This document shows, in pieces, positions 1-8,522 of a stretch of 53,098 nucleotides of DNA. The stretch spans positions 1 through 53,098 of the forward strand of contig NZ_BAGM01000094.1 in NCBI RefSeq assembly GCF_000308855.1, given 5' to 3'. A program made the translations under genes and the position numbers. Position 1 is the stretch's first letter, and the number at the start of each line of letters is the position of its first letter. Below the pieces are notes generated by a model, which was not told the origin of the DNA, made no database searches, and was given only the letters and a program-made list of their open reading frames with translations. This stretch comes from Nocardia veterana NBRC 100344 (GTDB lineage Bacteria > Actinomycetota > Actinomycetes > Mycobacteriales > Mycobacteriaceae).

Positions 1-800
1 GGCAGGCCGCCGGGCTGGTGCGCCAGCGCGAACTCGCCGAGCAGGCGCAGGCCGCCGCCGGGGTGATGGCGGCCGACCGACTGCGCCGTGCGCTGTTGTC
101 GGCCGTCAGCCACGATCTGCGCACCCCGCTGGCCGCCGCGAAGGCCGCGGTGTCGAGTCTGCGCAGCGAGGACGTGCAGTTCTCCCCCGCCGATACCGCC
201 GAACTGCTGGAGACGATCGAGGAATCCACCGATCAGCTGACCGCGCTGGTCGGCAATCTGCTCGACTCGTCCCGGCTGGCGGCGGGCGCCGTCGAACCGA
301 CGCTGAAACAGGTTTACCTGGAAGAGGTCGTCAATCGCGCGGTGGTCGGGGTCGGGATGGGCACCCGTGGCGTCCGCCAGGCGGCGATGGACCGGGTCAA
401 GGTCGAGGTCGGCGATATTTCGGTGTACGCCGACAGCGGGTTGCTGGAGCGGGTGCTGGCCAATCTGATCGACAACGCGCTGCGCTATTCCGGACCGGTC
501 GCCTCCTCGGATGCCGCAGTGCCCGACACACCGGTGCGGGTTGGCGCCGAACGCGACGGCGACCGGGTATCCATCACTGTGGTCGACTACGGTCCCGGCG
601 TGCCCACCGGGCTGGAGGACCAGATGTTCGAACCGTTCCAACGGCTGGGCGATCGAGACAACTCCACCGGTGTCGGCCTCGGCCTGTCGGTGGTACGCGG
701 TTTCGTCGATGCGATGGGCGGGACGGTCCATGCCGAACCGACCCCGGGAGGTGGTCTCACCATGGTCGTCGAACTACCCGCGGAGCAGACCCGTGAGTGA
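1..800 (+). CDS. kdpD: Sensor histidine kinase KdpD, C-terminal part (5' truncated by window edge)
   Basis: Reading frame open from base 3 to the stop at 798-800; the N-terminal KdpD domain, USP-like domain and membrane segments would lie upstream, outside the window. Visible are the dimerisation/phosphoacceptor box SAVSHDLRTPL (His codon at 111-113), the N box NLIDNALRYS, the G1 box DYGPGVP and the G2 box GVGLGLS, that is, a complete HisKA plus HATPase catalytic core. KdpD autophosphorylates at that His when potassium is scarce and phosphorylates KdpE. The downstream kdpE gene confirms the identity. kdpFABC is not in the window; by family custom it should be just upstream. Confidence 0.93.
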   Translation, partial: QAAGLVRQRELAEQAQAAAGVMAADRLRRALLSAVSHDLRTPLAAAKAAVSSLRSEDVQFSPADTAELLETIEESTDQLTALVGNLLDSSRLAAGAVEPTLKQVYLEEVVNRAVVGVGMGTRGVRQAAMDRVKVEVGDISVYADSGLLERVLANLIDNALRYSGPVASSDAAVPDTPVRVGAERDGDRVSITVVDYGPGVPTGLEDQMFEPFQRLGDRDNSTGVGLGLSVVRGFVDAMGGTVHAEPTPGGGLTMVVELPAEQTRE

Positions 801-849
801 GGTGGCACAGCAGCCGAGCGCGGCTGCCGCGCGGAATCCAGGAGGTGCG

Positions 850-1560
850 GTGACGACATCGGCCGAACGCGGCGCGCCCGCGGTCCGGGTGCTGGTGGTC
901 GACGACGAACCGCAGATCCTGCGCGCGCTGCGGATCAATCTGTCGGTGCGCGGATACGACGTGATCACCGCCGCCACCGGGGCCGCGGCGCTGCGTGCCG
1001 CGGCGGAGAAGCATCCGGACGTGGTGGTGCTGGATCTCGGACTGCCCGATATCGACGGCATCGAGGTACTGGCCGGGTTGCGCGGCTGGAGTTCGATGCC
1101 GGTGATCGTGCTGTCGGCGCGTACCGATTCCGCGGACAAGGTGGAGGCGCTCGACACGGGCGCCGACGACTACGTGACCAAACCGTTCGGGATGGACGAA
1201 CTGCTGGCGCGATTGCGTGCCGCCGTGCGCCGGTCCACCTCGGCGGTGGAAGACATCGCACCGGTGGTGGAGACCTCCTCCTTCACCGTCGATCTGGCAG
1301 CCAAGAAGGTCACCCGCCGCGGTCACGACGTCCACCTCACCCCGACCGAATGGGGGGTGCTGGAAATGCTGGTGCGAAACCAGGGCAAACTCGTCGGCCG
1401 CCGGGAGCTGCTGCGCGAGGTGTGGGGCCCGTCGTATGCCACCGAAACGCATTACCTGCGTGTTTATCTGGCCCAGCTGCGCCGCAAGCTCGAGGACGAT
1501 CCGTCGCAGCCGAAACATCTGCTCACCGAGGCGGGTATGGGTTATCGCTTCCAGGCCTGA
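850..1560 (+). CDS. kdpE: Response regulator KdpE (OmpR/PhoB family)
   Basis: Receiver domain with acidic pair DDEP near residues 18-21, phosphoacceptor Asp62 in VVVLDLGLPD and the conserved Lys in YVTKPFG, followed by a winged-helix DNA-binding domain (ATETHYLRVYLAQLRRKLED). It activates the kdp potassium-uptake operon when phosphorylated by KdpD. I chose the GTG at 850 because GGAGG (841-845) precedes it and it gives 236 residues, near the usual length of about 226. An in-frame GTG at 793, overlapping the kdpD stop by 8 bases, would add 19 residues and could serve as a coupled start. The open frame extends further upstream to 511, but that part is antiparallel-type shadow over kdpD. Confidence 0.93.
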   Translation: MTTSAERGAPAVRVLVVDDEPQILRALRINLSVRGYDVITAATGAAALRAAAEKHPDVVVLDLGLPDIDGIEVLAGLRGWSSMPVIVLSARTDSADKVEALDTGADDYVTKPFGMDELLARLRAAVRRSTSAVEDIAPVVETSSFTVDLAAKKVTRRGHDVHLTPTEWGVLEMLVRNQGKLVGRRELLREVWGPSYATETHYLRVYLAQLRRKLEDDPSQPKHLLTEAGMGYRFQA

Positions 1561-1655
1561 TTCGGTCGTGAGATCTGCCACAACGCGTCGGGTCCACCAC
1601 GCCGTGATCGGATGCCCGCTGCGCGTTCGGCAATCGCGATGGCAGGATCGACGGT

Positions 1656-2156
1656 ATGTCCGAACAGACCGCTGCCAACGCTCCCACCTCGACGGCTCCC
1701 GCGGCGACCGCGTCGGCCGCGAAGGCGTCCGCCGCCACCAAGCCGGCGACCAGCCTGTGGGTCGAGCGCACCGGCACCCGCCGCTATACCGGCCGCAGTT
1801 CCCGCGGCGCCGAGGTCCTCATCGGATCCGATGGTGTCGAGGGTGTTTTCACCCCCGGTGAGTTGCTGAAGATCGCGCTGGCGGCGTGCACCGGCATGAG
1901 TTCGGACTTCCCGCTGTCCAACCGGCTGGGCGAGAACTACGACGTCACGATCCGCGTCTCCGGGGACGCCGACCGCGAGAACGAGGTCTACCCCCAGCTG
2001 AACGAGGTCGTCGAACTGGATCTGTCCGAGCTGGACGAGGCCGGTCGGCAGCGACTGCTGGTCACCGTGCAGCGTGCCATCGACAAGGTGTGCACCGTGG
2101 GTCGCACGCTGAAGGCCGGCTCCACCGTGAACCTGACCTTCCAGATCGACTCGTGA
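1656..2156 (+). CDS. OsmC family protein
   Basis: 166 residues. After an Ala/Thr-rich low-complexity N-terminus (about residues 1-32) comes an OsmC/Ohr-like fold with the two family cysteines, Cys78 in ALAACTGM and Cys146 in [10 protein letters not shown]. These are the positions used by Ohr/OsmC thiol peroxidases to reduce organic hydroperoxides, so a peroxidase role in the cytosol is plausible but not shown. It overlaps the acylphosphatase gene by 4 bases (GTGA), so the two are probably co-translated. The alanine-rich N-terminal extension is longer than in typical OsmC. A -10-like CAGGAT lies 7 nt upstream of the ATG and no clear ribosome site is visible. Confidence 0.85.
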   Translation: MSEQTAANAPTSTAPAATASAAKASAATKPATSLWVERTGTRRYTGRSSRGAEVLIGSDGVEGVFTPGELLKIALAACTGMSSDFPLSNRLGENYDVTIRVSGDADRENEVYPQLNEVVELDLSELDEAGRQRLLVTVQRAIDKVCTVGRTLKAGSTVNLTFQIDS

Positions 2157-2434
2157 CCGCCGAACCCGTCCGGCTCAGCGCCTGGGTGCACGGCTACGTC
2201 CAGGGCGTCGGATTCCGCTGGTGGACCCGATCGCGGGCCCTGGAACTCGGACTCGTCGGATATGCCCGCAACACCAGGGACGGCCGGGTGCATGTGGTGG
2301 CCGAGGGCCCGCGGCCCGCGGGTGAACGTTTGCTGGCATTGTTGCGGTCGGGTGACACGCCTGGTCGCGTCGATCTGGTTGTGGAAAACTGGGGCGCCGC
2401 CCTCGGTGAGTTCACAGGCTTCGAGGAACGGTAG
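2153..2434 (+). CDS. acyP: Acylphosphatase
   Basis: 93 residues, about the family's usual 90-100. The signature GYVQGVGFR (14-22) supplies the phosphate-binding loop and catalytic Arg22, and Asn40 in YARNTRDG is the second catalytic residue. The enzyme hydrolyses carboxyl-phosphate bonds such as acetyl- or carbamoyl-phosphate. The GTG start at 2153 overlaps the stop of the OsmC-like gene (GTGA), which fixes the start. In M. tuberculosis acyP lies near smc and fpg, so its presence here agrees with the regional synteny. Confidence 0.92.
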   Translation: MTAEPVRLSAWVHGYVQGVGFRWWTRSRALELGLVGYARNTRDGRVHVVAEGPRPAGERLLALLRSGDTPGRVDLVVENWGAALGEFTGFEER

Positions 2435-2458
2435 CGGCGGGGAAACAGGAGTCGATCG

Positions 2459-3343
2459 TTGGCAAAAAATGAGCCGGGCGGCGGGCCCGGGGATCGCGAT
2501 TCGCACGATCCCGGTGCCGAACCGCCCGCGGGGGACGACAGCGCACACGGTCCGGAATCGGCCAGTGGCACAGCGGATGTCGGCGGAGCCGAGCCCACCG
2601 TGCGATTTCCGGCGGCGGCCGAACCGCCGAATCCGGCACCGGCCCCGACGCTTCCCGGTCTGCCGGAGATCCCCGGTATGCCGAATCCACTGCCGGACCA
2701 GCCCGTCGGTGCGACGGAGGCCGCCGGTACGCCCGCGGCTGCGGCTCCGAGCGAAACCCCCGGCGGCGCGGGCGATTCCGAATCGCCGCGGCGGATGCGC
2801 GGCAGCATGCAGCGCCAGGAGGCCGGCGTCACCCAGCCGCGACCGCCGACCGTGGCCGAGGCCCGAGCCCGGGACAAGGCACGCAAGCGGGCCGAGGAGG
2901 CCGAGCGGGCCGCGGCCGAAGCGCTGGAAGCCAAGAAACGCACCCGTCGCCGGTTGTTGATCGGCGGCGTCGCGGTCGCCGGAATTGCGGCGGTCGTGGG
3001 CGCGGGCTATCTGGCGTACCAGGCGGTGCACAAGCCCGACGTCACCGCCTACTGCATCACCGACGACAACGGTCAGCAGCAGGTCGTACCCGACGACGAC
3101 TGTGTCCGCGCCCAGTCCTACGCCACCACCAGCGGCTACTACGGCGGATACCACTCGCCGGGCATCTTCTTCTACAACGGCCACCAGTACCGCTACTACT
3201 ACGGGGGCAACAACTCCGTGGGCCGCCCGCCGAGCGGCGGCAGCACCGTCGCGCCGAAGAAGGCGTCGGTCAGCACCAAGAGCGGGACCATCGTGCGCGG
3301 CGGTCTCGGCAGTAAATCCGGTTCCACCAGTGGAGGCTCGTAG
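2459..3343 (+). CDS. Membrane-anchored Pro/Ala-rich protein with Tyr/Gly-rich C-terminus (YgiB/YjfM-like position)
   Basis: 294 residues from a TTG start with AGGAG at 2446-2450. The first half is acidic, Pro/Gly/Ala-rich and probably disordered. A charged, coiled-coil-like stretch (EARARDKARKRAEEAERAAA) leads into a single membrane segment (RLLIGGVAVAGIAAVVGAGY). The C-terminal part carries AYCITDDNGQQQVVPDDDC and then repeated Tyr/Gly blocks (YYGGYHSPG, YRYYYGG) with a Ser/Gly tail. This resembles the exported C-terminal part of DUF1190 (YgiB) proteins, which sit next to the same ligase family in E. coli. It ends directly at the ligase start with no gap, so one operon. Function unknown; the DUF1190 link is inference from context and composition. 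Confidence 0.75.
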   Translation: MAKNEPGGGPGDRDSHDPGAEPPAGDDSAHGPESASGTADVGGAEPTVRFPAAAEPPNPAPAPTLPGLPEIPGMPNPLPDQPVGATEAAGTPAAAAPSETPGGAGDSESPRRMRGSMQRQEAGVTQPRPPTVAEARARDKARKRAEEAERAAAEALEAKKRTRRRLLIGGVAVAGIAAVVGAGYLAYQAVHKPDVTAYCITDDNGQQQVVPDDDCVRAQSYATTSGYYGGYHSPGIFFYNGHQYRYYYGGNNSVGRPPSGGSTVAPKKASVSTKSGTIVRGGLGSKSGSTSGGS

Positions 3344-4510
3344 ATGCGCCGGATGCGCAACCCGCAACGTCCCGGCTGGCAGCAGATCGTCGCCGATCAG
3401 GGCCTGGTATTCGGCTCCCCCGGCCGCGACGCCAACGGCGCCGCGCGGCCGTACTGGGACGAGTCGGTGCACTACGAATTCGATCTCGACGAGATCCTGG
3501 CGCTGGAAGCCCAGGTCGAGGTCCTGCATTCGATGTGCCTGCACGCCGTCGAGCAGATCGTGCTCACCGAACGGTTCGCCGATTTCGGTCTGCCGGAATG
3601 GAGTTGGGAGCCGATCAAGAAGTCGTGGCAGCGTAGCGACCCCTACGTCTACGGACGTTTCGATCTGCGCTACGACGGCCGGGGCCCGGCGAAACTGCTG
3701 GAGTACAACGCCGATACCCCGACCTCCCTGCTCGAGGCGGCGATCGTGCAGTGGCATTGGCTGACCGACGTCTATCCGGACGACGATCAGTGGAATTCGT
3801 TGCACGAGAAGCTGGTCGAGCGTTGGGGTGAACTGCTGAATCAGCTGCCGACCAATCAGCTGCACTTCACCTGGTCCGCGGCCGACGCCTCCGGCGAGGA
3901 CAACGTCACCACCGCCTATATGCAGGAGACCGCCGCCGAAGCGGGTTTCGACACCGTCGCGCTGCCGATCGAGGAGATCGGATTCGACACCGAGCTGGAG
4001 CGTTTCGTCGATCTGGCGGAGGCCCCGATCGATTCGATCTTCAAGTTGTACCCGTGGGAGTGGGCGCTCGACGACGATTTCGGCAAGCGGGTGGTCGAAT
4101 CCATCCCGGCTACCGCGTGGGTCGAACCGCTGTGGAAGACACTGCTTTCCAACAAGGCGCTGCTGGCGGTGCTGTGGGAGATGTATCCGGGGCATCCGAA
4201 TCTGCTGCCGGCCTACCTCGACGATCCGCACGAACTCACCGAGTACATCCGCAAACCCAAGCTGGGTCGCGAGGGCGCGAACATGACGATCGTCGGCGCC
4301 GGAATGGAAACCTCGACCGGTGGGGTGTACGGCGAAGAGGGCTTCGTCTACCAACTGCTCGACCCGCTACCGGATTTCGACGGTCTGCGTCCCGTGCTGG
4401 GCGCCTGGATCGTCGGCGACACATCGGCGGGCCTGGGCATCCGGGAATCCCCCGGACTGATCACCGACGACGGATCGACCTTCGTCCCGCACCGCATCCC
4501 CACCAAGTAG
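3344..4510 (+). CDS. Glutathionylspermidine synthase family protein (ATP-grasp ligase, YgiC/YjfC-like)
   Basis: 388 residues matching the synthetase half of glutathionylspermidine synthase without the amidase domain. Diagnostic stretches are LLEYNADTPTSLLEA (Glu120 in EYNADTPT), the IFKLYPWEWALDDDFG segment and KLGREGANMTIVG (Arg309 to Asn313), parts of the ATP-grasp nucleotide and metal site. The family ligates an amine to a carboxylate with ATP hydrolysis; the substrate of stand-alone members is unknown, and actinobacteria of this group are not known for glutathione, so a glutathione/spermidine substrate is unlikely. The start abuts the stop of the membrane protein upstream, and a DUF350 gene follows after 36 bases. 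The trio is a conserved association (E. coli ygiBC and yjfL-M-C). Confidence 0.88.
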   Translation: MRRMRNPQRPGWQQIVADQGLVFGSPGRDANGAARPYWDESVHYEFDLDEILALEAQVEVLHSMCLHAVEQIVLTERFADFGLPEWSWEPIKKSWQRSDPYVYGRFDLRYDGRGPAKLLEYNADTPTSLLEAAIVQWHWLTDVYPDDDQWNSLHEKLVERWGELLNQLPTNQLHFTWSAADASGEDNVTTAYMQETAAEAGFDTVALPIEEIGFDTELERFVDLAEAPIDSIFKLYPWEWALDDDFGKRVVESIPATAWVEPLWKTLLSNKALLAVLWEMYPGHPNLLPAYLDDPHELTEYIRKPKLGREGANMTIVGAGMETSTGGVYGEEGFVYQLLDPLPDFDGLRPVLGAWIVGDTSAGLGIRESPGLITDDGSTFVPHRIPTK

Positions 4511-4546
4511 CATTCAGCGACCCGATCAACATCACCGGAGGAATCT

Positions 4547-4999
4547 GTGACGTCCACCCTCGCGCTCGAATCAGGGTATTGGAGCTCCGTCGGTCACGGC
4601 GTCGGCGCGATCGCGTCGTATGCGGTACTGGGTCTGGTCCTGATGCTGATCGGATTCCAGGCGATCGACAGCTCCACGCCGGGACCGCTGCGCAAGATGG
4701 TCGCCGCGGGTAATCCGAATGCAGTCGTCATCGCTTCCGCCGGCATGGTCAGTATGGCGCTGATCGTGGTGCTGGCCATCTACTCCTCCGGCGGCCGGCT
4801 CGCCGAGGGCCTGATCGCCACCGCGATTTACGGATTGGTAGGCATCATCGCGCAGATAGCGTCGATCCGGTTGCTGGAATGGCTGGTCGGCCTGCACATC
4901 GGCGATCTGCTGAAATCGCCCACCTACCAGATTCAGTCGCTGCTGGTGGCCGCCGCGCATCTGGCCATCGGTATGGTCGTCGCGTTCGCGATTCTCTGA
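4547..4999 (+). CDS. DUF350 domain-containing membrane protein (YjfL-like)
   Basis: 150 residues, GTG start with GGAGGA seven bases upstream (near 4534-4541). Four hydrophobic segments are visible (about residues 13-36, 58-80, 87-108 and 128-150), matching the paired two-helix DUF350 unit. It is the third gene of the cassette with the ATP-grasp ligase and the Tyr/Gly-rich membrane protein; E. coli YjfL lies beside YjfC in the same way. The role is unknown; it may be the membrane partner of whatever the ligase modifies. Its stop converges on the PHP gene 17 bases away, and no obvious terminator hairpin is seen between them. Confidence 0.85.
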   Translation: MTSTLALESGYWSSVGHGVGAIASYAVLGLVLMLIGFQAIDSSTPGPLRKMVAAGNPNAVVIASAGMVSMALIVVLAIYSSGGRLAEGLIATAIYGLVGIIAQIASIRLLEWLVGLHIGDLLKSPTYQIQSLLVAAAHLAIGMVVAFAIL

Positions 5000-5016
5000 A
5001 GTCACCGGCCGCGCCG

Positions 5017-6057
5017 TCAGTGCGGTTGCGGACTTCGGGCGGTGAATTCCAGCAGTTCGGACAGCGGCCGGGTATTGATGATCCGCTCGGGCGGGACCTC
5101 GCATTCGACTGCACGCTCGCAGCCGTAGCCCTGCCAGTCCAGCTGGCCGGGGGCATGGGCATCGGTATCGATACTGAACCAGCAGCCCATCTCGACGGCC
5201 AGCCGCAGCAGGCGACGCGGCGGATCGAGACGTTCCGGGCGGCTGTTTATTTCGACCGCCGTCCCGTACCGCCGGCAGGCCTCGAAGACCAGTTCGGCGT
5301 CGAAGGACGACTCCGGTCTGATCCCGCGATTGCCGGCGACCAAACGCCCGGTGCAGTGCCCGAGCACATCGACATTCGGATTCGCCACCGCGTACACCAT
5401 GCGCTTGGTCATGGTGTCGGAATCGGCGCGCAGATTCGAATGCACGCTCGCCACGACGACATCCAGCCGGGCCAGCAGATCGGCCTGCTGGTCGAGGGTG
5501 CCGTCGTCGAGGATGTCGACCTCGATCCCGGTCAGGATGCGAAACGGCGTCAATTTCTCGTTGAGTTCGGCGACCACGTCGAGCTGGCGGCGTAGCCGAT
5601 CCGCCGACAGCCCGTTCGCGACGGTCAGCCGCGGGGAATGATCGGTCAGCGCGCAGTATTCGTGGCCGAGGGCCTGTGCGGTCCGCATCATCTCCTCGAT
5701 CGGGCTGCCACCGTCGGACCAGTCGGAGTGCGTATGCAGATCACCGCGCAGCAGCGTGCGGATGGCGGCGCCAGCCGGGGCGATCGGCTGTGCCGCGGAA
5801 CGCAATTCGGCCAACCGCTTCGGCACCGCGCCGGCACATGCCTGTTCGATCACCGCCGCGGTTTTCGGCCCGATACCCGAAAGCTCTTGCCAGGAACCGG
5901 AATTCCGATACCTCGCGAAGTCGGCATCGGACAGCTCCGCCACCGTGTCGGCGGCCCGCCGGTACGCCTTGACCCGATGCGTCTGCGCGCGATCACGTTC
6001 CATCCAGAACGCGATCTCGCGCAGCGCCGCCACCGGATCCGGATTGCCCACCGCCAC
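5017..6057 (-). CDS. PHP domain-containing protein (PolX C-terminal-like phosphoesterase)
   Basis: 346 residues. An N-terminal helix-hairpin-helix part (GIGPKTA at 61-67) resembles the DNA-binding region of PolX. It is followed by a PHP phosphoesterase domain with metal ligands in RGDLHTHSDWSDGG (His108, His110), LTDHSPR (His140), GIEVDIL, ASVHSNL and DTDAHAP (Asp299, His301). It lacks the polymerase domain of full PolX. Likely a metal-dependent phosphoesterase, possibly acting on DNA ends or small phosphoesters; the substrate is not known. The GTG start overlaps the stop of the upstream gene by one base (TAGTG), so the two are probably co-translated. Confidence 0.85.
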   Translation of the reverse strand: MAVGNPDPVAALREIAFWMERDRAQTHRVKAYRRAADTVAELSDADFARYRNSGSWQELSGIGPKTAAVIEQACAGAVPKRLAELRSAAQPIAPAGAAIRTLLRGDLHTHSDWSDGGSPIEEMMRTAQALGHEYCALTDHSPRLTVANGLSADRLRRQLDVVAELNEKLTPFRILTGIEVDILDDGTLDQQADLLARLDVVVASVHSNLRADSDTMTKRMVYAVANPNVDVLGHCTGRLVAGNRGIRPESSFDAELVFEACRRYGTAVEINSRPERLDPPRRLLRLAVEMGCWFSIDTDAHAPGQLDWQGYGCERAVECEVPPERIINTRPLSELLEFTARSPQPH

Positions 6058-6638
6058 TACCGCATCCGGCTGTATTTGATGAACGCGACTCCGTCCTCGA
6101 ATACGCGGCTGGTGAGCACCCGGAACAGCGCCGGTTCCGGCAGTCGAGGCCCGGCGCCGAACAGGGGCCGGCCGTGGCCCAGCACGATCGGATACATCTT
6201 CAGGAAAATCTGATCGATCTCCGGCAGGAGCGCCTGCGCCAATTCACCGCCGCCACACAACCAGATGCCGGAGCCCTTCTCCTGTTTCAGCCCGCGCACC
6301 CGCCCCAGCGGGTCGGCGGAGATCAGCGTGACATCGGGGTCGGGATCGTCGGGCAGTGTGGTCGAGACGACGAACTGACGCAGATGCGAGTAGGGGCTCG
6401 AGGTGCCGGTACGCACGCCGAAATCGTGGGTTTTGCGGCCCATGATCACGGTGTCGAAACTTTCGCCAGGGCTGTCGATGCCCAGTGATTCGCGCACCTT
6501 CGTCGGCAGAGTTTCCGGATATTGCGCGGTGATGGCGGGGCCGTGGTCACCACCGACCGGGAAGAAGTCCACCGAGCCGTCCGGGGTGGCGATATAGCCG
6601 TCGATGGTCGAGGCGACGTAGTAGGTGAGCTTGCGCAT
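6057..6638 (-). CDS. Dihydrofolate reductase family protein (RibD C-terminal domain)
   Basis: 193 residues beginning MRKLTYYVASTIDGYIA, the typical opening of stand-alone RibD-C/DHFR-fold proteins, with the NADPH-binding elements VIMGRKTHDFG and GIWLCGGGELAQALL. These proteins probably reduce a pterin- or flavin-like substrate with NADPH; the exact substrate is not known. The ATG at 6638 is preferred over the upstream frame because GGGAGAA precedes it. Its stop overlaps the PHP gene start by one base. A 63-base gap separates it from mutM upstream. Confidence 0.85.
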   Translation of the reverse strand: MRKLTYYVASTIDGYIATPDGSVDFFPVGGDHGPAITAQYPETLPTKVRESLGIDSPGESFDTVIMGRKTHDFGVRTGTSSPYSHLRQFVVSTTLPDDPDPDVTLISADPLGRVRGLKQEKGSGIWLCGGGELAQALLPEIDQIFLKMYPIVLGHGRPLFGAGPRLPEPALFRVLTSRVFEDGVAFIKYSRMR

Positions 6639-6701
6639 CCGTTCTCCCTTCCAGCGAAGTGGCGTCGTCGGACACACTGAAACGGTAGCGCGTGGTCGCG
6701 G

Positions 6702-7559
6702 CTAGCGGCGAGGCTTCGGCTGGCACCGGGGACAGGAGAACGAGGAGCGGTTCATGAACTTCTCGCGGCGAATCGGGGCCCCGCAACGCCGGCACGGCCG
6801 GTCCGCACGACCGTAGGCGGCCAACGACCGCTCGAAGTAGCCGGAACTGCCGTTGACGTTGACATACAGGGCGTCGAACGAGGTGCCGCCGGCGTCGAGC
6901 GCCTCGGCCATCACGGCCTGCACATCGCCCAGCAGCCGCCGCACGGCCGGGCGGGTGAGCGCCGCGGCACTGCGTTCGCCATGGATCCGGGCGCGCCACA
7001 GCGCCTCGTCGGCGTAGATGTTGCCGATCCCCGAGACCACCGTCTGGTCCAGCAGCACCCGCTTGATCTCCGAGGACTTCCCTCGGATGCGGGCGACCAC
7101 GGCCTCGGTGTCGAACTGCGGATCCAGCGGATCGCGCGCTATGTGGGCAACCGATTCGGGCACGTCCGTGCCGTCGAGGGTGATCAGGCGGTTGAGCGCC
7201 CAGCCGCCGAAGGTGCGCTGATCGACGAACCGCAGCTGGGTCCCGTTGTCGAGCGCGGCGACGATATGGGCGTGCTTCTCCAGCGGCGCCTGTGCGGGCT
7301 GGACCAGCATCTGCCCACTCATCCCGAGATGGACGACCAGGGCGGCATCGGGGTCGTCGAAGGTCAGCCAGAGGAATTTGCCGCGGCGGCAGGCCGATTC
7401 GATGCGCAACCCGGTCATCCGGGCGGCGAGATCATCGCCACCGAGTTCGTGCCGACGCACCGACCGTGGATGTTTGACCAACACCGATTCGATGGTGTGG
7501 CCGACGACGTGTTCGGCGAGTCCGCGCCGCACCACCTCGACTTCGGGTAGTTCGGGCAT
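6702..7559 (-). CDS. mutM: Formamidopyrimidine-DNA glycosylase (Fpg/MutM)
   Basis: 285 residues. Begins MPELPEVE: Pro2 is the catalytic nucleophile and Glu3 the acid, so the start must be the ATG at 7559, not the TTG directly before it. Conserved Lys in RRGKFLWL, the helix-two-turn-helix region ([17 protein letters not shown]) and a C-terminal zinc finger (CRRCG...CPRCQ) are all present. It removes 8-oxoguanine and formamidopyrimidines and cleaves the abasic strand. The start codon overlaps the rnc stop by one base (TGATG), so translation is coupled; rnc-mutM is also the order in mycobacteria. Confidence 0.97.
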   Translation of the reverse strand: MPELPEVEVVRRGLAEHVVGHTIESVLVKHPRSVRRHELGGDDLAARMTGLRIESACRRGKFLWLTFDDPDAALVVHLGMSGQMLVQPAQAPLEKHAHIVAALDNGTQLRFVDQRTFGGWALNRLITLDGTDVPESVAHIARDPLDPQFDTEAVVARIRGKSSEIKRVLLDQTVVSGIGNIYADEALWRARIHGERSAAALTRPAVRRLLGDVQAVMAEALDAGGTSFDALYVNVNGSSGYFERSLAAYGRADRPCRRCGAPIRREKFMNRSSFSCPRCQPKPRR

Positions 7560-8314
7560 CAATCCCCAGCTTTGGCGGGACTGTCGGCGGTGAGCGCCTG
7601 CCAGGCGGCGCCGGCAGCCTTCTGTTCGGCTTCCTTCTTCGACCGGCCGACACCCTGACCGTAGGCCTGGCCGCCGATCACGGCGGTCGCGGTGAATTCC
7701 TTGTCGTGGTCGGGTCCGGTCGAGGTGATCTCGTAACTGGGCACGCCGATGCCGCGTTCGGCGGTGAGCTCCTGCAGGCTGGTCTTCCAGTCCAGTCCGG
7801 CGCCCATCCGCGGACCGCGCTCGAGCAGTTCGGCGAACAGACGCAGCACCACCCCGCGCGCGACCTCGATCCCGTGCTGCAGGTGGACCGCACCCAGCAA
7901 CGATTCCATGCCGTCGGCCAGGATGCTGGCCTTGTCGCGACCGCCGGTGAGCTCCTCGCCCTTTCCGAGCAGGAGATGGCGGCCGAGGCCGCCCTCACCC
8001 AGGCCGCGAGCGACCTCGGCCAGGGCGTGCATATTCACCACGCTGGCCCGCAGCTTGGCGAGCTCGCCCTCGGATTTGTCCGGATGCTCGAGGTACAGGC
8101 GCTCGGTGATGCTCAGGCCGAGCACCGAATCGCCCAGGAATTCCAGACGTTCGTTGGTCGGCAGACCACCGTTCTCATAGGCATAGGAACGGTGGGTGAG
8201 CGCCAGCCGGAGCAGGTCCGGACGCACCTCCACACCCAGCGCTTCGAGCAGGCTGGTGTGGTCGGCGGCATCACCGGCGGCGGGCGCCTCCGCTTCGTCC
8301 TTACCGGCGGTCAC
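7559..8314 (-). CDS. rnc: Ribonuclease III
   Basis: 251 residues. RNase III signature [13 protein letters not shown] (54-66) and acidic catalytic positions ([15 protein letters not shown]) in the N-terminal endonuclease domain; C-terminal double-stranded RNA-binding domain ([14 protein letters not shown] to [17 protein letters not shown]). Cuts double-stranded RNA, including rRNA precursors. GTG at 8314 chosen because the open frame upstream only overlies rpmF in another frame and the usual family length is matched. It starts 23 bases after rpmF and overlaps mutM by one base, so it is in an rpmF-rnc-mutM run typical of actinobacteria. Confidence 0.95.
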   Translation of the reverse strand: MTAGKDEAEAPAAGDAADHTSLLEALGVEVRPDLLRLALTHRSYAYENGGLPTNERLEFLGDSVLGLSITERLYLEHPDKSEGELAKLRASVVNMHALAEVARGLGEGGLGRHLLLGKGEELTGGRDKASILADGMESLLGAVHLQHGIEVARGVVLRLFAELLERGPRMGAGLDWKTSLQELTAERGIGVPSYEITSTGPDHDKEFTATAVIGGQAYGQGVGRSKKEAEQKAAGAAWQALTADSPAKAGD

Positions 8315-8337
8315 TTCGTGGCTACCCGATCGACGGA

Positions 8338-8520
8338 TCAGATGGCCGAGGTGACCTGACGGCCCTTGTAGGTACCGCAGTTCGGGCACGCGATGTGCGG
8401 GAGGGTCTTCTGACCGCACGCCCGGTTCGGGCAGGTGATCAGGGTCGGCGCGGTGGCCTTCCACTGGCTGCGCCGCGAGTGGGTGTTGGCACGAGACATC
8501 CGGCGCTTCGGAACGGCCAC
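8338..8520 (-). CDS. rpmF: 50S ribosomal protein L32 (zinc-binding form)
   Basis: 60 residues, beginning [20 protein letters not shown], the L32 hallmark. Four cysteines (Cys30, Cys35, Cys45, Cys48) form the zinc ribbon of the C-plus form. Starts 2 bases after the DUF177 gene's stop, the usual DUF177(YceD)-rpmF pairing, with GAGGAG ahead of the ATG inside the end of that gene. Confidence 0.97.
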   Translation of the reverse strand: MAVPKRRMSRANTHSRRSQWKATAPTLITCPNRACGQKTLPHIACPNCGTYKGRQVTSAI

Positions 8521-8522
8521 GA

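Noticed and set aside
511..792. N-terminal extension of KdpE
   Set aside because: It overlaps the kdpD catalytic domain in another frame and has no homology to response regulators.
1988..4354. Minus-strand open frame of 788 codons
   Set aside because: Antisense shadow over the OsmC, acylphosphatase and ATP-grasp cassette genes; no recognisable domain, composition rich in Gly, Arg and His.
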